DNA from: Galerina marginata
Taxonomy: Eukaryota; Basidiomycota; Agaricomycetes; Agaricales; Galerinaceae
Assembly: GCA_023014335.1 (NCBI GenBank)
Contig: JAECYW010000004.1
Coordinates: forward strand, 2,418,001 to 2,482,000
Direction of reading: 5' to 3'
DNA length: 64,000 nucleotides
Positions 20,304 through 30,775 of the stretch are shown here, in pieces. Positions within the stretch are counted from its first letter, which is position 1. The number at the start of each line of letters is the position of its first letter. The notes below the pieces were generated by a model, which did not search any database, had not been told where the DNA came from, and was given only the letters and a program-made list of their open reading frames with translations. A program made the translations under genes and the position numbers.

Positions 20304-22681
20304 ATGGCAGACTCTGCAGTTGCTTCTACCTCTCATTCTGCTATTACCTGGAATCCAGCAAATTCCATTCAATTCTCTCTTGTAAATGACTTGTCCCTTT
20401 CTGTTCTTCCTTCCCAGGCTATACTACATATCGACCCTCTTATCGTCAATGCTCTTTTTGGTCAACAGAAGCAAAAATCCCAGAACAGAAGTCATAATAT
20501 CCAAACCATCTCTTTTGATACAAATATGGAACCTTTCGGTCACACTATGATCTGGTCTATGTTTGAAAAGGTCAAGCACAACCTTAAATTTCAAGATCCA
20601 CACGGATATATAGCCACTGTGAAAAAGCTTGCAACTAGTATTCTTCATCATTATCCTGCACTTGTCTGGGAAAACAAGAAAAAAGAAAGTTTGGAAACTC
20701 TATTTTGGTGGGTTTTAAGATATCTATCTATGATAGCTATATACTATTAATATTGCCTCACAGGTGCATCACCGCCTACAGTTTGATTATTAATCCAGCA
20801 GCCATAGTGCGTCTTAAGGTCAAACCTCTTGGCCATGCTAAACAAAAAGGTTTTGCAATCTATGACAACAAGGACATCATACAAGGAGAATACATCCAAG
20901 AACTCCTTGGTTTAATGCCAGAGGATCGAGCTGAAAAGTACACTGATCTGTCTACTATCACACCTCATGACGACAATCGCAATGATGGCTCTTTTGAAGA
21001 AAAACTTTTGATTGGACCTATTAGGTTCATTAACCATCGCTGTGTTTCTTATAATGTTGAGGTGAGTTTCAATTCTTGTCTACGGGTATTTAATATTAAC
21101 TTGGTCAGAGGCCATTGCTGCGCATGGCAAAAACAAGTTCTTACTTTGGGGTGAGGCAGTGCCTGAAGACTTACACTGTTATTAAACAAATACATATTAA
21201 ATACGTAAATAACATGTAGTCCGCTCAAATCTGAACCGATTGGGATGATCTTATACTCAAAAAAAGCAGAAAAATAAGGCAAATCTAACAAGTCTAAAAC
21301 GGCCTGGTCACGTGACCAGGAAGGCCCTGATTTTTACGAATTTTTTGATACCAAGATCATAAAAATTGGCCCAGTAATGGCTGAGATACAGAAACCATGC
21401 AGGGTCACTATAGCAGTGGGAGAATTTCCAACCATTGCGTTAGAAACCATTTCTGCCTGCTATGCAGGCCGGAAAACAAGTTCTTTTACTACGTAAGAAC
21501 TTGTAACAAGATTAATTAATTGACTACAATAAGAACTTGTAACAAGATTAATTCTTACGTCACTTAGCTTTTATCGGATTGCCTTGAAACAAAGTGTGTA
21601 ATTATCAGAAAAATCAGGGCTAAAAGATGGTGTCACATACGTATTGTCACATCTTTATGTGACTTACCAAATGCGGAATATTGTTGAAAACACAGTAAAT
21701 AAGCTATATTGAGAGATTTTAAAGGCATTAAAATAAAATAAAAATACTGATAATCTTTTTTTTACCTAACAGGTGGTCTGTGCGCACACATCACATGACA
21801 TATCCCTGAGAATATTTTTGTCCAAGTTGGTGCATTACCAAATCCAAGGCAATTGCACAAAGTCCTGCTGTGAGTTTGATTATGTAAGCTTCTAGAACAT
21901 TATTTTCATGTTATTTGGTCATGTTTTGCAATGTTTGGTGTGCCTTTTATGGGTTATCCAGTCAGTTTAACACCAATTTTCGGATTTTCACCAAGTTGAG
22001 CTGACTGTTTGCCTGATTTGGACACCATGACATCATTGCAAAACATATGTAAATATTTGTACATTATTCTATATTGGTCTGGGCGACACATTTTAGCATA
22101 TGTAGCTCATTCAAATCTGTTTTAAGCATAAATTCACACAAATTTGCGCTTTGTGGGTCGTGTGAACAAGTCACATGACCTAATCAACCCTGGATACACA
22201 TGCCACATCAAAGCCCTGATTTTTACGAATTTTTTGATACCAAGATCATAAAAATTGGCCCAGTAATGGCTGAGATACAGAAACCATGCAGGGTCACTAT
22301 AGCAGTGGGAGAATTTCCAACCATTGCGTTAGAAACCATTTCTGCCTGCTATGCAGGCCGGAAAACAAGTTCTTTTACTACGTAAGAACTTGTAATAAAT
22401 CTGGATAGTTTATTGCTATTCGAAACACATATGCTTTTACCATTATGGCAACCAAGAATATCAAAGCCAAGGAAGAAATCTTGCTTTGCTATGGGGTTGA
22501 CTACTTCAGGGAGAATGGAGCTGAATGCTTATGTGAAGATTGCAGGGAAATACCAGATGAGGAGGAGGAGGCAGAAGCATCTAAGAAGGATGAAGGTCAG
22601 ATTAATATTGAGGAGAGAGACCAAGCCAAAAAGAACAAAAGAGCAAAACAAAAAGAGAATCGCAAGCTGGGACCAAATTAA
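20304..22681 (+). CDS. SET-domain methyltransferase, copy A
   Basis: Three exons encode a predicted lysine methyltransferase. Exon 1 (MADSAVASTSHSAI...) is a family-specific N-terminus. Exon 2 contains the SET core: KGFAIYDNKDIIQGEY, then RFINHRC, the cofactor-binding NHxC motif. Exon 3 has the catalytic-tyrosine region EEILLCYGVDYF and the post-SET-like CLCEDC. It ends in an E-rich then K/R-rich tail. All key SET motifs are present. Intron 2, about 50 nt in copy B, is enlarged to roughly 1.35 kb by a Helitron-like element (21100-22395). GT and AG remain outside the element, so splicing may still give a functional mRNA. The substrate is unknown. Confidence 0.8.
21100..22395 (-). mobile_element. 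Non-autonomous Helitron-like element, long form, in a SET gene intron
   Basis: The 3' terminus is at 21100 and the outer 5' terminus at 22395. The inner 5' terminus ends at about 21508 and is followed by a small duplication (AACAAGATTAATT twice) before the unique block. Host flanks are TATTAA and TAAATC, consistent with insertion at A/T without target duplication. Copy B lacks it. Confidence 0.92.
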
Positions 22682-22964
22682 CATATCATCTGCTGTATTG
22701 ACATTTTTATGACCTCTTTGTATGTTTTTATAACCCTGAAATTCAGTCAAATTTTGCCATTCTGATACTGAGAGCAAATAACACAAAATATATTGACATG
22801 CAGACATTTTACAAGCGGTGATTCAAGAGCCATTTGATGAGATATATACAAGCAAGTATTGCGTGGCGTGTGATGAGATGCAGAGAGGATACAAGTATGT
22901 GACAAGATTGAGTTGAACATTGTTAGTTGAATAACAATGAAAACATCCGAATGACAAGAAAGAC
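22682..22964. other. Intergenic region between convergent genes
   Basis: This is the tail-to-tail interval between the SET gene and the minus-strand gene. It is AT-rich and no feature is recognised. Confidence 0.6.
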
Positions 22965-25480
22965 TCAATGAAGCTCTGATAACCTTTGTCTCAACATATC
23001 AAACAAGGGATCATCATGCCACATAGATCGAGGGAAGTCATAGATCCTTCTACCTGATAAAACCCTATTAATCAATATGTTTTTTAATAGGATAAAAGGT
23101 CATTGCACTTACGCTTTGGGTGTTGCCAAAACCACAGCCCAACAGATGTTGGTTCCAATCGTAAGCTCATCCGGGGACTTCTGCGAGTTATAACCCAAAG
23201 TGGTGTATCCAACAAGAGTCAAAGATCCAGTTGGAATATCTCCTGGAAAGACAGGAAGAGTTTCAGCAACCTTGCATAGACCTTTTGGAAGATCAATCTG
23301 AAGAGATCTCCCATCCAAGATAGGAACTGGTTATAAACAAGTTAATATCTTTAAAAACAAGATATCAATGAGAAACTCACTGGTCTCATCACAGGTATAT
23401 CCCAGCTTCCACTTTGAATTTTTGAATTGAGCCTGCTGTGCATTGGCAGGACTCAATTTCTTGGTGCCCATAGGACGAGAAGGACCGGCGCGGCCATATG
23501 AATCTATTAGCAACAATATTGAGATGAATAAATGATTAAAGTCAAATAAACATACTTTGAGCTTTATTATTGGAGCTTCCGGGGCGGGATGAAAAAGACC
23601 AGCGATTGTTGGACATCAGGGTTTTGATACCAGGTACCTTGTAAACCAAGCAGAGAGTGGCAACCAATCTTTCATATTCCATAGTCTGAATTACGCCTGT
23701 CAGAATCTTGTATGATGAACCATTAATATCCTTGGCATGACGAGTGTAGTCTTCATCAACACATATGAGGCTGAGACAGAGAGCCGGAGTTTTCTGGTTT
23801 CGTAAAGTGATCAAAGGATAGATGGATCCAGTGTCCGGTTTTTTGGCGATAAGGTCACAAGATTCAATCCTGGACAAGTTAACAGTGCTGGTGCCTGTGT
23901 CCGAAACAAAAGTGAACAAATCCAACAAATACCTATCAGAATAAAGTTAAAGCAGAGTATCAAAATAGAATAGAATGGTTTACTTCTTGCTGGTCTTTGT
24001 CAAATTTGGCAACAGTTCTGAGACATACATCATAGGCTCCGGTGCTTCACCTGCAGGAAGATATCGATTGTTGGTGTATCCACTGAAATATTGTTAGTCA
24101 ATTAGCTATAGGCAGTAAATAAGTAGATACCTAGGCAATTTGGGAAGATCCTTGTAAGTTTTGGCGAGGAAGACATCAACCAAGTCTTTATCAAAGATCT
24201 GGCATTTCTGTAACTTGGGACGACTATATATATATAGTATCAGGCAATAAAATTGATTAATCAACAGAAATGCATACCTTTCAAGAGGATCTTTAGTGAT
24301 CAAATCCTCCAGATAAACACCAGTATCTTTCAAATCATCTTTTCTTTTAGCAAAAGATTTTTCTTCTTTCAATTTAGCCTCCTTTGCCTTTTTTCTATAA
24401 GCCAGAAAAAGTCAATAAAGTAAACATATTATAGAAACCAAAAATAATGAACATACATGGCAGTGTTGAGGATTGTTATTAAAAAAACTGGATTAAATAA
24501 TATTCTGAAGAAAATACACCATACACACCTAGTCTTAGTCTTTCCTTTGGACTTACTCAAAGGAAGCTCGTCATCCTCTGAGCTGTTATCCTCCTCCCTA
24601 AGAAAAGGAACACAGAAAAGGGAAATTAGCTTAAAGTCAAAAAGAAAAAAAAAAAAAAAAAACATACGCTTCATCATCTATGAAATTAGCATCAGAATCT
24701 TGTTCATCATCTTCCTCCTCTTCATCTTCTGCCTCTTCTTCATCTTCTGCTTCCTCTTCATCTTCCTCTGCAACTCAGCATCATCACTATCAAAAACCTC
24801 CTCTTCACTGATGATATCAGATTCTGATTCAGTCTCTTCCTTAATTGCCTTGGTAGTCTTTCTCTTTGTTTGAATCAAAACAATAGGTGATTTGAGTTTC
24901 AAATTTTTGGCAGAAGACTTTGTCGTAGGAGTGTTGGGAGGCTTTGACTGAGAAGTATGACGAGGTTTTTTTGGTGACTTCTGTTCAGGACTAAAATAGC
25001 CTTTAATATATAAAGTTCATAAAAATGAAAACCAAAATACCTTGGAGTAAATGCAGCAGTGTCGATGTTTTTCTTCTTAGACTTGGAGCTGATTAATAAA
25101 ATAATTAATAAAAGAGGCAAAATATCTGAACTAACTACTCACAGGCTTCCTGCAGTTGCTTGAGGAGGCCCTACTCTCTGAGACCTTCTCGGAGTAACCC
25201 TAGAAAACTGTATTAGTGTCATAATATCTTAACATGGATAAAGAAGCAAAAAAGCACGGAGGTGGGGGCTGATCTGATCTGCAATGAAAGTTTAGCTTCA
25301 AAAAAGTAAAATACAACAAGCAGAACATACAAAGAGGCAGCATCAGAGGTTTCATTTTCACTCGCACTATAATAATAGCAATAACTTTCAGCATATATCA
25401 AAGAAGAACAGATAATTCAATATCTACCTGTGATTTTCCTCTGAAGAGGAGTCTTGTTTGACTTTTCTTTTAGGTGGCAT
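22965..25480 (-). CDS. Lysine/acid-rich protein of unknown function, copy A
   Basis: This is a multi-exon gene with about ten short introns, ATG at 25480 and stop at 22965, tail to tail with the SET gene. The N-terminus is basic and serine-rich (MPPKRKVKQDSSSEENH), consistent with a nuclear protein. Short PR-rich exons and a long acidic tract follow. The C-terminal half is ordered, with conserved blocks LLDLFTFVSDTGTSTVNLSR, SNNRWSFSSRPGSSN, GTNICWAVVLATP and YDFPRSMWHDDPLF. No domain is recognised. In the acidic tract (about 24770) the frame changes by one base relative to copy B: the open frame reads RKMKRK while the acidic EEDEEEAED lies in another. This copy may therefore be a pseudogene. 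Close paralogue at 58511-61034. Confidence 0.65.
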
Positions 25481-26139
25481 AATGGGTGTAGTGTGTATGA
25501 GAGTAAAGATTTGAGGGAAGACGACTGGATAGACAGAAAGAAATCTGTGGCTTCTTATACCTCTCAGACTTCCCCAAAGGATTTCGGATCACACAAAAGA
25601 TCCAATTTTTTAGGAGTAGAATGGATTTACATTTCAGATCAATTCTGGCAGGTTACGTACAAATATATATTGAGCCCCTATAAAAAAAAGCTTCTGAATG
25701 ACATAGAAATTAAGGACCGCCAAATTCTAACTGTGGGGACCCTGACAGGTTGGCTGGAAACCAGATCACCGTCTATTTAGTTATAGAAAAGAAGATCCGA
25801 TTTGATAATGCCAAGATGTAAAAACAGGGTTCTAGATTCTTGTCTGGTCAGCAGACCTAACACATTTCCGGACCGACTCCAAAGTTCCTAGCAACTGAAT
25901 GGGAAAATTTCAAGTCTATATTGAAATAAAAAAGAATATAGCGCCATTTCTAAAGGTACACCGTCAAGGGTCCACAAGACTAGATTGATCCAACACCTAA
26001 AAAGGAAGTGACAAAGCTTTTTTTTTTACGAGCATAGGAGAATTTGATTGATCGATCATAGAAGTGGAATATGCTTTAAAAGCGAGCAAAAAAATTTGTG
26101 AAAGTATTCCTTCTTTCTCCAACCTATTGACAAAGCACT
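25481..26139. promoter_or_regulatory. Divergent promoter region, copy A
   Basis: This lies between the minus-strand K/E-rich gene and the plus-strand MDQFYD gene. GGTATAAGAAGCCACAGATT (minus strand, about 25545-25565) is conserved in copy B and is a plausible TATA region for the minus gene. A weaker TTTAAAAGC (about 26075) takes the place of the copy-B TATA box for the plus gene. The plus ORF at 25454-25780 is promoter sequence read through, not a gene. Confidence 0.5.
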
Positions 26140-26341
26140 ATGGATCAATTCTATGATATGAAAGCTACCGGTTAGTCAAACTTTCATAGTTTTTTCTCTT
26201 ATTAACGAGATTTTAGAAAGTAAAGTGGAAAGACTTGTGGAAAGCCAGGTACATAAAAGGAAGCAGTTATGTCATTTTAATGCGGTGTGTAACCATGTAT
26301 GTCTTTTAAAATGACAAACGTGACTGAAACAATACTAGACA
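26140..26341 (+). pseudogene. MDQFYD gene remnant, copy A
   Basis: The ATG and first exon MDQFYDMKATG, the following intron and a short second segment match the gene at 61684-62866 in copy B. At about 26341 (GACAGACGG) the sequence jumps to CACGGATCTTCTGG, which in copy B lies about 1.3 kb further on. All remaining exons are deleted. Confidence 0.8.
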
Positions 26342-26401
26342 GACGGCACGGATCTTCTGGAGCTTGCCGCAAAAGAGTCTGTCACTGCTTCAGGGAAGAC
26401 T

Positions 26402-26412
26402 AGCCGATACAA
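26402..26412 (+). promoter_or_regulatory. TATA-like element of the nucleotidyltransferase-like gene
   Basis: ACAATATATAA lies about 110 bp before the ATG, within a block conserved almost exactly in copy B (about 63220-63300). Confidence 0.45.
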
Positions 26413-26516
26413 TATATAATCTGGTTCAACTTTGTCCAATTTCTTCAGTTCCTTTCCTTTCTCCTCCACTCGTACTCTCTAGCTAAATATTCTCTATTCT
26501 TCCTGTTATCGTCACT

Positions 26517-28539
26517 ATGGCCAAAAGTCAAACTAAAAAGCAAGCCACTCATGCTGGTGGGTTATATTTGAATTCAAAGTTGTTATAAAGCTAATCTTTT
26601 AAATAATAGAAACACCTTACCGTCGTCGCTCTGCTAGAATTCACAAGGCCTCCACAGCTACCAATCAAGTGGATACGGCAAACAACTCTGGTGTTCCGAT
26701 TATAGGTATGTCTAGAGTCTATGACTATGTCAATAATATTGACTCAATACTTTTCATACAGAGGCCAACAACTCTGGTGTTCCGATTATAGGTATGTCTA
26801 GAGTTTATGACTATGTTAATAATATTGACTCAATACTTTTCATACAGAGGCCAATAATACTGTAATAGAAGATACAAATAGTAAGTAATCAAACTTATAT
26901 ATAACTTTATAACTTACTGATTAAAATTAACCATAGTGTCTGAAGAACTTGAGTATCCTCTGGAAGAGGATGCTAGAGAGCTCCATCTAGAACGCTTCAT
27001 TTCCAATAATCTTCCACTAGGAAAGTTCAATTGCGATGCTCTCAAGTTGTTGTGGAAAGGCACAGTTCAATCTATTGTCAATCAATCCATGAAAAATGAA
27101 GAATCTCGTCGTCATGCCATTTGTGTGGTTCGCCAAGCTGCAGCTTGTCTCAACATTAACTTGGGCGCAACTATACCAATTCCTGTTGGTGATGACCGGG
27201 CCACCAGAAAACCTAACATCTTCGAGGTTAATCATAGTATCCCTCATCTGTCAGAGGAACTCAAACACGCATCAAAAACCCTCTGGGACAAATGGGGAAA
27301 CACCAAGAATCTTGTTGATTTGGTTGCTTTGGCAGAAGAAGAAGTTCTAGGACCAGATGTCCAGGCTTTTATTCTAATTCTTGCCAAATCTGTTGGAATT
27401 TTAAGCAGCAATATCAGTAAGTTTGTGTTATTATTTATCTGTCTATTGGTATCTGATTATATGAACAGTCAACAAAGTAACATATGCTGTTCAGCACAGC
27501 AAAACATTCTTTCTTCCAGCTGCCATTCAGAACAAAATACTCGACAATCTCTCTGCATATGATCGCCAATCTTTTGCTGAAACCAGCAAAAGTCATTTTT
27601 TTTGTTTAAACCGGTATAACTGCAACTTGATTGGATCCATGCTAGAGGATTTTGGATTCACTCTGGATATTTTCATGTCAGCTCTGGCAGACTGTCAGGC
27701 CATCATTACTGGATCCTTTGCTCTTCAGCCCCTCCTTCCAAAAGACCAGCGCTTCAACTCCAATAATCTCGATATCGTCATGTCTACCCACGCAGTCCGA
27801 CTCTTCCAAACCAAAATCCTCCATGGCTACACTCTCTATATCCCTGACACCAGATTCCATTCATATAATCCTGTCATCTGCGACCGCATCATCTTTTCCC
27901 ACAAGGATGCAAGACACACAATCCGGATTCTTATTATCAAGAATGGACATTCTCCTTTGGAGTCAATTTTCTATGAGCCAACCACCGCGATGATGAATGC
28001 GATCACTCCAAAAGGTCTATTCTCTGCCTACCCTGCACTTCTTCACTTCCGCATCTCTCTAAACAACCCTTGGATGGCCTTTGACGAAAACCGCAACAAT
28101 CCCTACCTTGGAAGACATGAAGCTGAAGAAATCTCTACCAACATGCAAAGGAAATATGCTAATAGAGGCTTCATCACTACTTGCGATCTTCATAATATTG
28201 AAATGGGTGGGAATACCATGGCACTTGAGCATCGATGCCGCATTGATCCAGTCTGTCCACTGACTCCTCGAGTTATTGGAGATCGCGGATGTATTCTTTG
28301 GCCTTTCCTCAAATGCCAAATTGTTCCAGCAGCAGGTGAAATGGGTTATGTTATGCCTGGCATCAATTTCAACCACATACGACCGCGACTCGATAATATA
28401 TACTGGACAGTTGGAGCTGGAGTATGTGGAGCACCACAAGCAGGGAGGCCATCTGGATTTGTAAGTTATCAGCGTAATTTTTATAACTAAATTTGAGTAA
28501 ACTTGCTATTGATAGATATTTGCTGCAGCTGACGATTAA
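26517..28539 (+). CDS. F-box-like / nucleotidyltransferase-like protein, copy A
   Basis: The start is MAKSQTKKQATHAG, followed by small exons, a large exon (VSEELEYPLEED...), a second large exon, and a last exon ending FAAADD. In the middle, IQNKILDNLSAYDRQSF resembles an F-box helix pair. It is followed by AIITGSFALQPLL and, about 15 residues later, NLDIV. That layout (GS, then D-x-D) is the nucleotidyltransferase-fold pattern seen in many agaricomycete hypothetical proteins, but the first aspartate is asparagine here, so catalysis is doubtful. A second copy starts at 63378. The promoter segment with GATACAATATATAA before the ATG is shared by both. An 86-bp tandem duplication adds an extra mini-exon (26681-26852). 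Confidence 0.65.
26681..26852 (+). repeat. 86-bp tandem duplication of exon plus intron
   Basis: AACAACTCTGGTGTTCCGAT up to CAGAGGCC occurs twice with a period of 86 bp and few differences. It covers a mini-exon (NNSGVPIIG) and its intron. Copy B has one unit. Both units keep GT and AG. Confidence 0.9.
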
Positions 28540-28670
28540 TCTTATCATGTATGTAAATAGAGCTGACATATGTATAGATATGTATATAGAAATGTGATGT
28601 ATATAGAAGAATGCACTTTTTATTTATTATATCCACAGAGATTTTCCCCTAAGTTTATGAGTATACACTT

Positions 28671-29040
28671 TCTTCACTGAGCTACAACAGTTGAAATACA
28701 TTTCTAATAGATTTAAGTTAAGTTTGACATGACTTTGTACTGTATTAAGCATCCTATGTATTTTATTCATCAAGAGTCAATAATATATCACTCTTACACC
28801 TATAACTTTTTAACCAACCTAGCCACCCCACCTTCGAACCTAGCCACCCCACCTTCGCTAAAGCTCAGGGGGGCCCCCAAGAGGCTATATTGGTTAAAAA
28901 GATATAGGTGTAAGAGTGATATATATAATATTAGCTCTTGATGAATAAAATACATAGGACTTTAGGTACAGTACGATGTTCAAGCAAAGCAGAACTTTAA
29001 TCTATTAGAAATGTATTTCAACTGTTGTAGCTCAGAGAAG
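28671..29040. repeat. Inverted repeat with arms of about 155 bp
   Basis: The left arm 28671-28825 (starting TCTTCACTGAGCTACAACAG) returns as reverse complement in the right arm 28883-29040 (ending CTGTTGTAGCTCAGAGAAG) with modest divergence. The spacer holds a direct repeat, CCTAGCCACCCCACCTTCG twice, and GGGGGGCCCCC. It lies just downstream of the nucleotidyltransferase-like gene, so a long transcript could fold into a hairpin. No target duplication was identified. Confidence 0.85.
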
Positions 29041-29069
29041 TTTTGAATAGAAATCTGAGGTATAGTTGT

Positions 29070-29121
29070 CTGTGCTAACCCTAAGAGGACCGACGCGTCG
29101 GTCCTCTTAGGGTTAGCACAG
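29070..29121. repeat. 52-bp perfect palindrome
   Basis: The left arm is CTGTGCTAACCCTAAGAGGA followed by CCGACG, and the right arm is its exact reverse complement. GCCAC follows. The centre CGACGCGTCG is the same as in the palindromes at 10792, 18914 and 19169, while the outer arms differ. Confidence 0.95.
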
Positions 29122-29400
29122 CCACAATCAAAAAAAAAAAAATTGGCTTGTGATGCTAACCCTAAGAGGACCGATAGGGTTAGCACAGCCACAATAAAAA
29201 AAAAAATTTGGCTTGTTATCAATATTCAACCTCAGACTTATACTTAAAAAGCATTTCTGAGGTTTAAAAATTTAGGTGTGTTTTTGGTTCTAACCCTAAG
29301 AGGACCGAAGCACAGCCACAACACAAAAAAAATTTATTTGGCTTGTTATCAATATTCAACCTCAGACTTGTATTTAAAAGACATTTTCAATGCTTAAAGT
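29122..29400 (+). repeat. Collapsed palindrome copies with A-rich spacers
   Basis: Two further copies of the palindrome unit follow. At 29154-29192 the centre and part of one arm are lost (CCTAAGAGGACCGA joined to TAGGGTTAGC). At 29290-29320 almost the whole right arm is lost (GAGGACCGA joined to AGCACAGCCAC). Each unit is followed by an A-run and TTGGCTTG. The last two are also followed by TTATCAATATTCAACCTCAG. Confidence 0.8.
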
Positions 29401-29849
29401 TTTTGATGTGTTCATTTTTAGCATGTCAATTCTCCTGAGTTTGATTTCAAACCAACGGTAAACAGAAGTATTACATTGAAGGATATAGAAAGTACTAGGA
29501 GAAGTTGAACAAGACTTACAACGAGTATTATTTATTACTGGAATGCATCTAGAAGTATATAAATAGATATACAACTGACATGAACCATGTTTGGTGACTG
29601 TTTAGTCATATAAGCTATATATAAACCTTAGCAACCAGAGCAAGAGCCTGTAGCGGACTGCAAAGTAAAAGAAGAGATATTTAATCACGTTACTGACAAA
29701 ACCTAACCTTAGTTTAGGTGTCCAGGAACAAAAGCTAAAAATAGACCCTAGCAACGGACATCAGACAACCATTCCCATGGTCAATAATGATTTTGACACT
29801 ATTAGAAAAGTTTGTAGACTTTTAATTCAGGGTCGCTCACAAAAAATGA
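29401..29849. other. AT-rich stretch, nothing recognised
   Basis: Short ORFs only. There is no similarity to the other cassette copy within the window and no recognisable element. Confidence 0.5.
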
Positions 29850-29944
29850 AGCAGTGGGAGAATTTCCAACCATCGCGTTAGGAATCAAATCCTTCTGCTA
29901 TCGAGTGTAGAAAACGAGTTCTTTTACTACGTAAGAACTCGTAA
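29850..29944 (-). mobile_element. 5'-terminal fragment of a Helitron, autonomous subfamily
   Basis: Reading on the minus strand from 29944 it begins TTACGAGTTCTTAC and folds back as GTAAAAGAACTCGT. This is the palindromic 5' end with CG in place of CA, matching the CTCG variant in the 3' ends of Helitrons 1 and 2. Homology stops at about 29850. It interrupts a copia reverse-transcriptase reading frame. Confidence 0.75.
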
Positions 29945-30072
29945 AGTTCCAAGTCACCAATTGCAGCCAGAGCAATAATCAAGCGCAAAGTGGCAGGACG
30001 GAAAGTGGGAGCAAAGACCTCATTGAAATCAATGCCAGGACGTTGACTGTATCCTTTGGCAACGATTCGGGC
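29945..30072 (-). pseudogene. Ty1/copia reverse-transcriptase fragment
   Basis: One uninterrupted minus-strand frame of about 42 codons reads ARIVAKGYSQRPGIDF, NEVFAPTFRPATLRLI and ALAAIGDLEL. This is the conserved N-terminal block of the copia-type reverse transcriptase. It is cut at the upstream side by the LINE poly(A) (30073) and at the downstream side by the Helitron 5' end (29944). The rest of the retrotransposon is not seen here. Confidence 0.9.
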
Positions 30073-30775
30073 TTTTTTTTTTTATTTTTATTTTTTAAAT
30101 CAACAATTTATATACCGGTGCGCGAAAGCAGTCCGGTCGCCTAACTAATACAAATCCCCGGTCAAAAGCGCGCAATAAACTACTAATCCCCGAACCGAAC
30201 CCGAACCCATCCGCTTCTTCCGAATCCTTCCAACGGCGTCCTTTGTGCGCCAGGCCTTTGCTAGGGGGGACGGACCACCTAACCACCCAGTCCCGCGAGG
30301 GAGGGACGGCCCCCATCGCTACGCCAATACCACGTAAGGACTGAAGCCCAAACATCTCCTGGCAGCCGCAGCTGCTGCACTCTCTCCGCCTTCCAAGCCC
30401 GACGCCCACTTCAGGACCCAGCCCCGACCCGAAAACTTTCACCCACCCGCTCTTTGACGACCCGAAACCCATACCAGCCATATTAACCAAGGCAGAGCGG
30501 GAGGTTAAGGCACCCAACCGATCGCGAGAACGAGTGAACGAACCAGTGCGACCGCCCAAGCCAAAAATGTCGCTAACGCTCGAGATGCGGGCGACTCTGT
30601 AACCACCGGTCGTAGCAAATGCAACCGGGTACGAGGAGTGAAGAACGCGCGGGCACGACGACCCCGTTCTTGGCCTGTCAACCTCTGCCGACTTGGGGAT
30701 TGGACTTCCCTCGCCTGCAGCAACCCGAAGCGGGTATCAAGGGCTCTCTGGGCGAAGAGAACCGCGCGGACACAG
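30073..30775 (-). mobile_element. LINE 3' untranslated region with poly(A)
   Basis: An A/T-rich tail (30073-30097 on the minus strand) is preceded by about 680 bp matching the LINE fragment at 9604-10499. It contains the uninterrupted version of the site into which the 10033-10439 element inserted. ORFs across it are 3' UTR. Confidence 0.85.

Noticed and set aside
24457..24873. 138-codon plus-strand ORF with hydrophobic residues, possible membrane protein
   Set aside because: It is the antisense of acidic and A-rich tracts in the minus-strand gene and is absent from copy B.
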